Of a stretch of 21,300 nt of DNA, positions 8,878 to 15,689 are shown piece by piece. Numbering within the stretch: the first letter of the stretch is position 1; every line of letters begins with the position of its first letter. The stretch covers positions 1 through 21,300 of the forward strand of contig JAGOGF010000031.1 in the NCBI GenBank assembly GCA_017996845.1, given 5' to 3'. The notes below the pieces were generated by a model that did no database searches, was not told where the DNA came from, and was given only the letters and a program-made list of their open reading frames with translations. Position numbers and translations under genes: made by a program. Source of the DNA: Butyrivibrio sp. (lineage in GTDB: Bacteria > Bacillota_A > Clostridia > Lachnospirales > Lachnospiraceae).

Positions 8878-8906
8878 TTTACAAGGTAAAAATGATATGT
8901 TACAAT
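8878..8906 (+). promoter_or_regulatory. Promoter of the tRNA-Gly gene
   Basis: TTTACA (8878-8883) and TACAAT (8901-8906) are separated by exactly 17 bases, close to the sigma-A consensus. Initiation near 8913 would leave a short leader before the tRNA at 8936. It lies just after the yitJ stop codon, so the tRNA is independently transcribed. Confidence 0.75.
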
Positions 8907-8935
8907 AACAAACGTTGCAGGACAATTGCAACCTT

Positions 8936-9006
8936 GCAGATGTAATTCATCGGTAGAATATCGGCTTCCCAAGCCGAATAGACGGGTTCGACTCCCGCCA
9001 TCTGCT
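8936..9006 (+). tRNA. tRNA-Gly, anticodon CCC
   Basis: The 71-base cloverleaf folds cleanly: acceptor GCAGATG (8936-8942) pairs fully with CATCTGC (8999-9005), the D stem is ATTC/GAAT, the anticodon stem is TCGGC/GCCGA with loop TTCCCAA (8966-8972), and the T loop is TTCGACT (8987-8993). The T stem has four canonical pairs and one A-C mismatch at its base (8982/8998). The anticodon CCC reads GGG glycine codons. CCA is not encoded, so it must be added after transcription. It is a single gene, not part of a tRNA cluster. Confidence 0.95.
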
Positions 9007-9014
9007 TCATTCTT

Positions 9015-9050
9015 AAAAGACTCTGAATCATAGGATTCGGGGTCTTTTTT
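9015..9050 (+). terminator. Rho-independent terminator after tRNA-Gly
   Basis: A 15-bp stem (9015-9029 with 9034-9048, two G-T pairs) encloses the 4-base loop ATAG and runs into TTTTTT (9045-9050). It separates the tRNA from the marR-like gene downstream. The A-rich 5' arm also makes it partly symmetric. Confidence 0.93.
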
Positions 9051-9136
9051 ATACTTTCAGAGGGGTTTCTCAAGCCATTCATTAATCTGCCTGACAGACA
9101 GGGACCGGGCAACGTACAACAAATGGAGAGATCAAA

Positions 9137-9550
9137 ATGCTCATGAGCGATTTATCGATTATTGTAAGAGGCAGTCAGGTGTATTCTACGCGAAAGCTCT
9201 CTGATTACGGGATTAGTGCCGCGGAGGAATATATCCTGATGTATCTTATGGGGCACACTGATGCCAATCAGGATGCCATTGCAAAATTTTATATGCTGGA
9301 TAAAGGAAGCGTTGCGAGAAGTCTGCAAAAACTCGAAAGCAAAGGCTTTATCTCACGGAAGGTCAATGATGAAAACCAGCGCGAAAAGATGATAACGCTG
9401 ACGAAAAAAGCGCTTGATATCAGAGATGTGCTGAGTGGCCTTCTGGTTGACTGGAGAAAAGGAATGTACGATGGACTTTCCGATGAGGAGATTCTTGCAT
9501 TTGAAAAAACCGTTGAAAAGGTAGCCGAAAATATCACAAAAATACTTTAA
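9137..9550 (+). CDS. MarR-family transcriptional regulator (paired with MFS efflux gene)
   Basis: A 137-residue winged-helix repressor-type protein. The DNA-binding core is visible as a helix ending DAIAKFYMLDKGSVARSLQ (about 49-67, recognition helix) followed by KLESKGFISRKV and a wing with NQREKMITLT, the MarR pattern. Flanking helices would form the dimer interface. ATG 9137 is preceded by GGAGAG six bases away. The MFS transporter gene starts 13 bases after its stop, so this is very likely a two-gene operon in which the regulator controls its own efflux pump. I could not find a convincing promoter or palindromic operator between the terminator at 9050 and this gene. Confidence 0.92.
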   Translation: MLMSDLSIIVRGSQVYSTRKLSDYGISAAEEYILMYLMGHTDANQDAIAKFYMLDKGSVARSLQKLESKGFISRKVNDENQREKMITLTKKALDIRDVLSGLLVDWRKGMYDGLSDEEILAFEKTVEKVAENITKIL

Positions 9551-9563
9551 AGGGGATTAATAA

Positions 9564-11861
9564 ATGGAAAAGAAAGCAGCAAAACCCAAAAGCTTAGCCC
9601 TGATATCGATCATTTATCTTGCAGGCATTTTCATGGGAGCGATAGACACAGGCATCGTGTCCCCGGCAAGAGCCATCATTCAGAATAACCTGATGGTAGA
9701 CGCAAAAACGGGCATCTGGATCATAACAATCTATACGCTGGCATATGCCGCGAGCATTCCCGTTATGGGTAAGCTTGCCGACAGATACGGCAGGAAGACA
9801 ATTTACATTACAAGCATCGCTCTTTTTGGTCTGGGCTCTTTACTATGCGGGCTGTCACATTATACGGGAAGCTTTGGGCTGCTCATCGCAGCAAGAACCG
9901 TTCAGGCGATCGGCGGCGGTGGAATCATGCCTGTTGCGACTGCAGAATTCGGAACATCATTCCCTCAGGAAAAACGCGGAATGGCTCTGGGACTTGTGGG
10001 CGGAGTTTATGGAATTGCAAACATTTTCGGCTCTCTTGCAGGCAGTGCAATTTTGAATATTTTCGGAACACAGAACTGGCAGTATATATTTTTTGTAAAC
10101 ATTCCAATTTCGATATTTATCATTCTTGCCGGCATTTTCTGCCTGCCCAATCATAAAGAGAAAACCGTCAAAAAAATTGACGGTTTAGGAACGATTGTTA
10201 TTGTTGCAATGGTGCTCTCCCTGTTATACGGATTAAAGCAGATTGATTTTTTTGATTTTATAAATACGATTTCCAGTACGGGCACCTACCCGTTCCTGAT
10301 TGCGTTTGTTGTGCTTGTGCCGATCTTTATATTTGTTGAGCAGAAGGCAGAAGATCCGATCATGAACCTCTCGTATTTCACAAATGCAAGAATTGTAACT
10401 ACGCTTGCCGTTGCGTTTGCATCCGGTTTCGTGTTGATGGGCATCGTATTCATTCCGCAGTTCTGCGAAAACTCGCTGAAGGTTGCTGCCGGAGACGGCG
10501 GATACTTTACCGTAATCCTCGGACTTCTCTCCGGTGTGTCGGCGATGCTTTCAGGCAAGCTGATTGACAGGATAGGCGCAAAGCTTGTTCTGCTGATAGG
10601 CTTTGCAATCACCATTATCGGCGCACTGTTTCTGATTCTGGTTGCGGCGGTACATCCGGGCATCGTAACCGTGGTTATCAGTCTGATGCTGCTGGGATTT
10701 GGATTGGGATTTACAATCGGCGCACCCGTGAACTACATGATGCTCGAAAATATTAATGAAAAAGAGGCAAACTCGGGGCTTGCCACGCTTTCTCTTATAC
10801 GCTCCATCGGAACATCGATTGCTCCCGCAATTATGGTTGGATTTCTCGTCTTTGCAGGAAACTCCGTGCAGGCAAATCTGATGGCGGTTATGCCGAATGA
10901 AATCAAAATGCCCTCTTTGCCATATGTTCAGGATATAACAGGCAAGGTAAATGCACTTAAGCAGGATCCGAATATGGCCGATACGCTTGGAAATATGGAA
11001 CTTCCTGATTTGAGCGCCATGCAGACGATAAAGCTTGATTTTGCGAGCGGTGGAAGCGGCTATCAGATGCCGGCAGACATTCTGGAAAAACTGAAAAGCT
11101 CCGATGTGACCACAATCGTCGGTGTTACCAAAGAAATGTCCGTAAGTATGTTTGATCAGATGACGCCTCAGACAATCTCAAAAATCCAAAACGGACTGAA
11201 TTCGGGTGTTGATGGAATTACAACGGGAATCAGTAAAATGGATACAAGCATTACCGGATTACAGTCCGGTTACGACGGCTTGGAAAAGGGAATAAGCGGT
11301 ATGCAGTCGGCGGCTTCCTCTCAAAAAGCTGCACTGTCGCAGCTTCAGGGAATAAAAGCGTCCATGGCTCAGATGCTTGCAGCAGGTGGAGTCTGGGCTC
11401 CGGGTATGAGCGCTGCAGATATGCTTCCTCCGATGGTGAAAAGAAATATCCCGGCAGGCGTTCTGAGCCAGCTTGCAGGGATTAAATCAATGGATGAGAT
11501 GAACGCCAAAATTACAGCACTTCAAGGCGCGATCGATACGCTCAACGGCAAAATCGCTTCGGGTACGCAGAGCATGGCACAAATGAAAGCGGCAATCGAC
11601 AAGATGAGCGCGGCCAAAACTGAGATGCAGACACTTCTGCAGGAAATGCAGACGCTTAACGCCGCAATCCCCGGAGCCTTTGAAACCGCAAAGACGGACT
11701 ATCTCGCGCAGCTTGACGCAAAGTCAGGCGAGATTGAGAACGTTTATCAGAGTACCCTAAACAGGGGCTATCAATCCATTTATGTGACCGCGGCTGTATC
11801 CGCTGCTATTGCAATTTTACTTCTGATGTTTTACAGAAAGAAGAAGCCGGCAGCAAAATAA
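9564..11861 (+). CDS. DHA2-type MFS multidrug transporter with large extracytoplasmic insert
   Basis: A 765-residue proton-coupled drug exporter of the 14-helix DHA2 (EmrB/QacA) type. Helices 1-13 occupy about residues 8-432 and include MFS motif A (GKLADRYGRKT, about 68-78) and the antiporter-type motif C region rich in Gly (VGGVYGIANIFGSLAG). The single last helix is at about 738-758, followed by RKKK. Between helices 13 and 14 lie about 300 residues instead of the usual 50-70. This insert is Met/Ala/Ser/Gln-rich and helical, with spaced glycines (GLNSGVDGITTGISKMDTS and similar), reminiscent of the heptad repeats in YhgE/Pip-type proteins. ATG 9564 follows AAGGGG with good spacing. It is co-transcribed with the marR gene immediately upstream. 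Confidence 0.9.
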   Translation: MEKKAAKPKSLALISIIYLAGIFMGAIDTGIVSPARAIIQNNLMVDAKTGIWIITIYTLAYAASIPVMGKLADRYGRKTIYITSIALFGLGSLLCGLSHYTGSFGLLIAARTVQAIGGGGIMPVATAEFGTSFPQEKRGMALGLVGGVYGIANIFGSLAGSAILNIFGTQNWQYIFFVNIPISIFIILAGIFCLPNHKEKTVKKIDGLGTIVIVAMVLSLLYGLKQIDFFDFINTISSTGTYPFLIAFVVLVPIFIFVEQKAEDPIMNLSYFTNARIVTTLAVAFASGFVLMGIVFIPQFCENSLKVAAGDGGYFTVILGLLSGVSAMLSGKLIDRIGAKLVLLIGFAITIIGALFLILVAAVHPGIVTVVISLMLLGFGLGFTIGAPVNYMMLENINEKEANSGLATLSLIRSIGTSIAPAIMVGFLVFAGNSVQANLMAVMPNEIKMPSLPYVQDITGKVNALKQDPNMADTLGNMELPDLSAMQTIKLDFASGGSGYQMPADILEKLKSSDVTTIVGVTKEMSVSMFDQMTPQTISKIQNGLNSGVDGITTGISKMDTSITGLQSGYDGLEKGISGMQSAASSQKAALSQLQGIKASMAQMLAAGGVWAPGMSAADMLPPMVKRNIPAGVLSQLAGIKSMDEMNAKITALQGAIDTLNGKIASGTQSMAQMKAAIDKMSAAKTEMQTLLQEMQTLNAAIPGAFETAKTDYLAQLDAKSGEIENVYQSTLNRGYQSIYVTAAVSAAIAILLLMFYRKKKPAAK

Positions 11862-11863
11862 AT

Positions 11864-11911
11864 GTATGGCACACTCAAAATTTAAATGCACTGCAGTTGT
11901 GTGTGCCATAC
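11864..11911 (-). terminator. Inverted repeat between convergent MFS genes, probable terminator
   Basis: An 11-bp perfect inverted repeat, GTATGGCACAC (11864-11874) with GTGTGCCATAC (11901-11911), has a 26-base loop. Three more pairs follow after one mismatch. On the - strand it is followed by a weakly U-rich tract (from about 11862 down to 11852), so it most likely ends the - strand MFS transcript. On the + strand there is no U-run, so bidirectional action is uncertain. Confidence 0.5.
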
Positions 11912-11923
11912 TGCCTGTTACAG

Positions 11924-13390
11924 TTATGCAGAAAGATCTTCTTCATCAAAATCGTTTGCAGCTTCTTCGTTTGTATTGCGTTTTACAAAGAAAGAGAGTA
12001 TCAGTCCGACGATGAGAATGCAGAAAGCAACTGTCAGGGATTGTCTTACGCCTGCAGCAAGTCCCTGTGCCTGAATTGCAGCGTCATTTGCGCCTGCCTT
12101 GCTGATAAAGCTTTTCTGGCCTGCTGTCATAAGTGCTATAAAGAGTGATGTTCCGAAAGCTCCGGCGATCTGCTGTAAGGTATTTGTGATTGCAGTTCCG
12201 TGCGGATACAGCGCAGGCGTTAATTGATTCAGGCTGTTTGTCTGCGTGGGCGTATTGATCATTCCAACGGCAACCAGAGAGAGGCAGTGCAAGACGATAA
12301 TAACAGGAATGGATATTGAAACAGTCATCGCATGGGAAAGTATGAAAAATACTACGGTAGAAATCAAAAAACCGGGGAAGATCAGCTTCTTTGGACCATA
12401 CTTATCATAAATACTTCCGGCAATCGGTGCTACAATGCCATTGATAATTCCACCGGGGAGCATGATCAGACCGCTTGTAAAAGCACTTAATCCCATGGCG
12501 CCTTCCATAAAGAGAGGGAGCAGCAGCATAATCGAGAAATTTACCATATGCATGATGATAATCAGCAGTGTACCGATCGTGAACATCGGATATTTGAAAG
12601 CCCTGATATCCAGCATGGGTTCTTTTAAGTTCAATTGTCTGAAACCAAACAGGATTAGTGCAGCCACGCTGATCACAAACGGAACAGCAAAAAAGGATAT
12701 ACTGGCTGCGCCAAGGTTGCTGGCTCCATAAATCAGTCCGCCAAAGCCGATTGTCGAAAGTAGGATCGAGATCAGATCAAGATGTGGTTTGGAAAGTTCC
12801 GTTACATTTTCAAGGTAGATAACACCCAGAATAAGAGCGATAATGCTAAACGGTAATATGGTGAAGAAAAGCCATCTCCAGTTCAGGTATTGCACAATAA
12901 TACCTGAAATGACAGGACCGATCGCCGGAGCGAAAAACATGACAAGGTTAAAAAGGCCCAACGCCTTCCCACGTTTATCCTCCGGATTAATTACAATGAG
13001 CGTGTTCACAATGTTGGGAATCAGCATTCCGGTGCCGATTGCCTGAATCAGCCGGCCAATTAAAAGAATCGAAAAAGACGGCGCAAAGCCGCATACCAAT
13101 GTACCGAAAATGAAAATCAACATGGAAATGATATATAGCTGTTTTGTCTTGATGGTCTGAATGAAAAAGGCCGAAACGGGAATGGATACGCCCATAATCA
13201 GCATATAACCGGTACTGAGCCACTGTGCAGTAATGGCTGAAGTTCCAAATTGCCCCATAATGCTTTTTAATGCCATATTAAGTACTGTTTCATTTAACAT
13301 ACAGAAAAATCCGGATACGGTTAACACCGCAGAGATTGCACCGACGTTAAAAGATGTCGTGCTTGTGGTAGTAGTGTGTGATACTGACAT
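11924..13390 (-). CDS. DHA2-type MFS multidrug transporter (LmrB-like)
   Basis: A 488-residue 14-helix exporter. After a short Ser/Thr-rich N-terminus, helix 1 includes FFCMLNETVLNMALKSIM (about residues 28-45), the region that carries the conserved acidic residue of DHA2 pumps. Motif C-like sequence (APAIGPVISGIIVQY) and repeated hydrophobic segments run to the end, and the tail is acidic (NEEAANDFDEEDLSA). The length is normal for EmrB/LmrB relatives, unlike the extended pump on the + strand. ATG 13388-13390 is preceded by GGAGGG. The marR gene stops 20 bases upstream, making a two-gene operon. The substrate is unknown; family members export lincosamides, bile salts or dyes. Confidence 0.92.
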   Translation of the reverse strand: MSVSHTTTTSTTSFNVGAISAVLTVSGFFCMLNETVLNMALKSIMGQFGTSAITAQWLSTGYMLIMGVSIPVSAFFIQTIKTKQLYIISMLIFIFGTLVCGFAPSFSILLIGRLIQAIGTGMLIPNIVNTLIVINPEDKRGKALGLFNLVMFFAPAIGPVISGIIVQYLNWRWLFFTILPFSIIALILGVIYLENVTELSKPHLDLISILLSTIGFGGLIYGASNLGAASISFFAVPFVISVAALILFGFRQLNLKEPMLDIRAFKYPMFTIGTLLIIIMHMVNFSIMLLLPLFMEGAMGLSAFTSGLIMLPGGIINGIVAPIAGSIYDKYGPKKLIFPGFLISTVVFFILSHAMTVSISIPVIIVLHCLSLVAVGMINTPTQTNSLNQLTPALYPHGTAITNTLQQIAGAFGTSLFIALMTAGQKSFISKAGANDAAIQAQGLAAGVRQSLTVAFCILIVGLILSFFVKRNTNEEAANDFDEEDLSA

Positions 13391-13410
13391 ATTAATATTT
13401 ACCCTCCAAT

Positions 13411-13860
13411 TTAATATTTGTGTTTGTCCAATAATGCATCAAGGCTGCGGTCAATTTTCCCCAAAACCTGCTCATAAATTTCTATTTCATTTTCAGGGAT
13501 GTCTGCAGTGATTTCTTTAAAGCGGTTTTCAATATATGGTGCCACTTCGTTTTTCAGCCGTTTGCCTTCTTCTGTAATGAAAAGGGAAGAGGCCCTTCTG
13601 TCACCTTGAACCTGCCGTCGCTCTATAAAGCCCTTTTTTTCCAGGATATCCAATATTCTCAAAAGGGAAGCCGGATCTTTTTCAATTTTGAGTGATAACA
13701 TTTTCTGATTGATATTTTCCTGCTCAGCCAATGTAGATAATACAACCCACTGTTCCAGTGTGAGTTCATACCATTCGAGGCTTCGATTCAGATAGCGCAG
13801 CATTTTCCTATTCATTTTATTTGATTGCAGGCCAATCATTTCATCAAAAGAAGTTTTCAT
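13411..13860 (-). CDS. MarR-family transcriptional regulator, likely autorepressor of the - strand efflux operon
   Basis: I chose ATG at 13858-13860 (149 residues, MKTSFDEMIG) because AAAGG lies just upstream; the frame is open 23 codons further, but those codons would lie in the promoter and operator region. The winged helix is clear: LTLEQWVVLSTLAE, then NINQKMLSLKIEKDPASLLRILD as the HTH, then LEKKGFIERR and the wing QGDRRASSLFITEEG. DRRAS is the characteristic MarR wing motif. The C-terminal helices (about 105-149) give the dimer interface. Upstream lies a long inverted repeat overlapping the -10, typical of autoregulated MarR operons. Confidence 0.94.
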   Translation of the reverse strand: MKTSFDEMIGLQSNKMNRKMLRYLNRSLEWYELTLEQWVVLSTLAEQENINQKMLSLKIEKDPASLLRILDILEKKGFIERRQVQGDRRASSLFITEEGKRLKNEVAPYIENRFKEITADIPENEIEIYEQVLGKIDRSLDALLDKHKY

Positions 13861-13902
13861 ATAATTCTGCCTTTCGTTTACCATCATATATATAACAGAT
13901 AG

Positions 13903-13944
13903 TTGACTATGATATAATTGATATGACAATCATATTATAGTCAA
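13903..13944. promoter_or_regulatory. Inverted-repeat operator for the MarR regulator
   Basis: Two 16-base arms (13903-13918 and 13929-13944) match at 14 of 16 positions as an inverted repeat with a 10-base spacer, outer sequence TTGACTAT...ATAGTCAA. The right arm contains the -10 of the promoter, and the left arm covers the start-site region, so bound repressor would block transcription. The assignment to the adjacent MarR protein is inferred from position. Confidence 0.75.
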
Positions 13945-13957
13945 TATTATTTGTCAA
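13929..13957 (-). promoter_or_regulatory. Promoter of the - strand marR-MFS operon
   Basis: Read on the - strand, TTGACA (13957-13952) and TATGAT (13934-13929) are separated by 17 bases: a perfect -35 and a five-of-six -10. Transcription would start near 13922, leaving a leader of about 60 bases before the regulator's ATG. Confidence 0.8.
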
Positions 13958-14031
13958 TCAGATGAATTGTAGTTCTGACTGTCTGCCCAAATTTCCAGAA
14001 TGGATTTAAAGCCGATTTGAGAGATCATGTT

Positions 14032-14061
14032 TTGGGTCTCATTTAGCATTTATGGTATAAT
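14032..14061 (+). promoter_or_regulatory. Promoter of msrAB (extended -10)
   Basis: TATAAT at 14056-14061 is preceded by TGG, giving an extended -10 (TGGTATAAT). The best -35 is a weak TTGGGT at 14032-14037 with an 18-base spacer. Transcription from about 14068 would give a leader of about 100 bases. Confidence 0.6.
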
Positions 14062-14069
14062 TAGTCTTA

Positions 14070-14094
14070 ATAGATTAATGAGATGATAATCTAT
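14070..14094 (+). repeat. 8-bp perfect inverted repeat in the msrAB leader
   Basis: ATAGATTA (14070-14077) and TAATCTAT (14087-14094) are perfect reverse complements with a 9-base spacer, right at the predicted transcription start. It could be an operator or the first hairpin of the leader RNA; it has no U-run and is AT-rich, so it is unlikely to be a terminator. Confidence 0.55.
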
Positions 14095-14167
14095 TTGATA
14101 TCGAGAGTAATGATTGAAGCAGCAAAACAAATACAACAAGAAAATAGAAAATCAAAAGGAGGTTTAT

Positions 14168-15115
14168 ATGTCTGAAATATATTTGGCTGGTGGCTGTTTC
14201 TGGGGAACGGAGAAATATATTGCATCGATCCATGGAGTCAATTCCACTGAGGTAGGGTATGCAAATGGAAAAACATGGAATCCTACCTATGAAGAAGTTT
14301 GTACGAATAACACCGGACATGCGGAAACAGTACACGTGGTATATGATCCGGGGATTGTTTCGCTTGAATTTCTGTTGGAATTATATTATGAAGCCATAGA
14401 TCCTACTGCACATAACAGACAGGGAGGAGACTTTGGCGTGCAGTATCGTACAGGAATCTATTATGTTGATGACAAGGATCTGCCTGTGATCGAAAACTCC
14501 ATTTCCAAACTGCAGAAGCGCTTTGATAAGCCGATTGCAATTGAGGTTAAACGACTGGAAAACTTCAGCCAAGCCGAAGAATATCATCAAAAGTATCTTG
14601 ATAAGAATCCGGCCGGCTATTGTCATATTGGAAGAGATAAGATTGAAAAAGCGGGGAAAGCGCTTATTAATCCGACAGAATATCAGGCACCTTCTATGGA
14701 AGAACTGCGTACTTTATCGAAGCTGCAGTTTGATGTGACGCAGAAGGGTGCCACAGAACCTGCTTTTCAAAACCAATACTTTGATTCCTTCCAATCTGGA
14801 ATTTATGTGGATATTACAACAGGAGAACCGCTTTTCGCATCTGCTGATAAATTTGAATCAGGCTGCGGATGGCCCAGCTTTTCCAAGCCAATTGATCCAA
14901 ATGTTGTTCGTCAGCAAGAAGATCGTTCTCATGGCATGCAAAGAACTGAGATCAGAAGCCGTGTGGGGAATGCACATCTGGGTCATGTCTTTGACGATGG
15001 ACCGACCGAATCAGGCGGGCTGCGCTACTGTATCAACAGTGCATCCCTGCGTTTTATACCAAAGGAAAACATGGAACAGGAAGGGTATGGGTATCTGCTG
15101 CACCTGGTAAAATAG
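14168..15115 (+). CDS. msrAB: Peptide-methionine sulfoxide reductase MsrA-MsrB fusion
   Basis: This 315-residue enzyme reduces both S- and R-methionine sulfoxide in oxidised proteins. The N-terminal MsrA domain (about 1-160) has catalytic Cys10 in GGCFWG and the typical HAETV and [10 protein letters not shown] segments. The C-terminal MsrB domain (about 180-312) has [21 protein letters not shown] and catalytic Cys288 in GLRYCINS. The two CxxC zinc pairs of zinc-type MsrB are absent, as is common in fused MsrAB. ATG 14168 is preceded by AGGAGG six bases upstream; the frame is open 18 codons earlier, but without such a site. It appears to be monocistronic and is a general oxidative-stress repair gene next to the efflux cluster. 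Confidence 0.96.
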   Translation: MSEIYLAGGCFWGTEKYIASIHGVNSTEVGYANGKTWNPTYEEVCTNNTGHAETVHVVYDPGIVSLEFLLELYYEAIDPTAHNRQGGDFGVQYRTGIYYVDDKDLPVIENSISKLQKRFDKPIAIEVKRLENFSQAEEYHQKYLDKNPAGYCHIGRDKIEKAGKALINPTEYQAPSMEELRTLSKLQFDVTQKGATEPAFQNQYFDSFQSGIYVDITTGEPLFASADKFESGCGWPSFSKPIDPNVVRQQEDRSHGMQRTEIRSRVGNAHLGHVFDDGPTESGGLRYCINSASLRFIPKENMEQEGYGYLLHLVK

Positions 15116-15125
15116 CGAATCGGGT

Positions 15126-15155
15126 TTGTCACTTTTCCTGCGTTTTGTGTATCAT
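15126..15155 (+). promoter_or_regulatory. Promoter of mscL
   Basis: TTGTCA (15126-15131) and TATCAT (15150-15155) are 18 bases apart, each five of six to consensus. The expected start near 15162 leaves a leader of about 70 bases. No terminator was seen between msrAB and this promoter. Confidence 0.65.
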
Positions 15156-15230
15156 AATTGATTAAAGGTTATATTATTATAAACAGTATTTCAGATGGTT
15201 CTATCTGCAAAGGCAGAGAAAGGGTTGAAA

Positions 15231-15689
15231 ATGGCAGAAAAAAAAGGATTTGCAGCTGAGTTTCGGGAATTTATCATGCGTGGAAATGTAATGGACATGG
15301 CAGTAGGTCTCATTATCGGGGGTGCCTTTCAGAGCATCATCAGCTCACTCGTAAATGATATCATTATGCCTGTTCTGGGAAAAATTACAGGGGGACTGGA
15401 TTTTAACAATTATTTTCTCTCTCTGGACGGAGAGAAGTATGCAACGCTCCAGCAGGCCAAGGATGCAGGCGCAGCTACCCTAAATTACGGAACATTCATT
15501 ACAGTTGTTATCAATTTCCTGCTGATGGCACTGGTGATTTTCATTCTGATCAGATCTCTGAACCGTATTTCAGACAGATTCGGACAAAAGAAAGCGGAAG
15601 CTCCGCAAACAGTAAAGATATGTCCTTACTGTAAAACAGAGATTCCGCTTGCAGCAACAAAGTGTCCGCATTGTACTTCACAATTGTAA
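15231..15689 (+). CDS. mscL: Large-conductance mechanosensitive channel MscL with C-terminal zinc ribbon
   Basis: A 152-residue pore-forming channel that releases solutes during hypo-osmotic shock. The conserved N-terminus (FREFIMRGNVMDMAVGLIIG, about 11-30) leads into helix 1, followed by the periplasmic loop and helix 2 (about 88-110). Unlike classical MscL, the cytoplasmic tail ends in two CxxC pairs (CPYC and CPHC, about 131-149) that look like a zinc ribbon. ATG 15231 is preceded by AGAAAGGG; an earlier GTG-type opening at 15195 is less likely because the family starts at this methionine. The 3' end overlaps the stop of the convergent gene by 12 bp. Confidence 0.95.
   Translation: MAEKKGFAAEFREFIMRGNVMDMAVGLIIGGAFQSIISSLVNDIIMPVLGKITGGLDFNNYFLSLDGEKYATLQQAKDAGAATLNYGTFITVVINFLLMALVIFILIRSLNRISDRFGQKKAEAPQTVKICPYCKTEIPLAATKCPHCTSQL

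Noticed and set aside
9060..9130. MarR operator and promoter upstream of the + strand regulator
   Set aside because: Only short, overlapping partial repeats (CCTG/CAGG) and no convincing -35/-10 pair were found.
8936..9136. tRNA-Gly as an integration (att) site for the efflux cluster
   Set aside because: I found no copy of the tRNA 3' end, no integrase and no direct repeats in the window.
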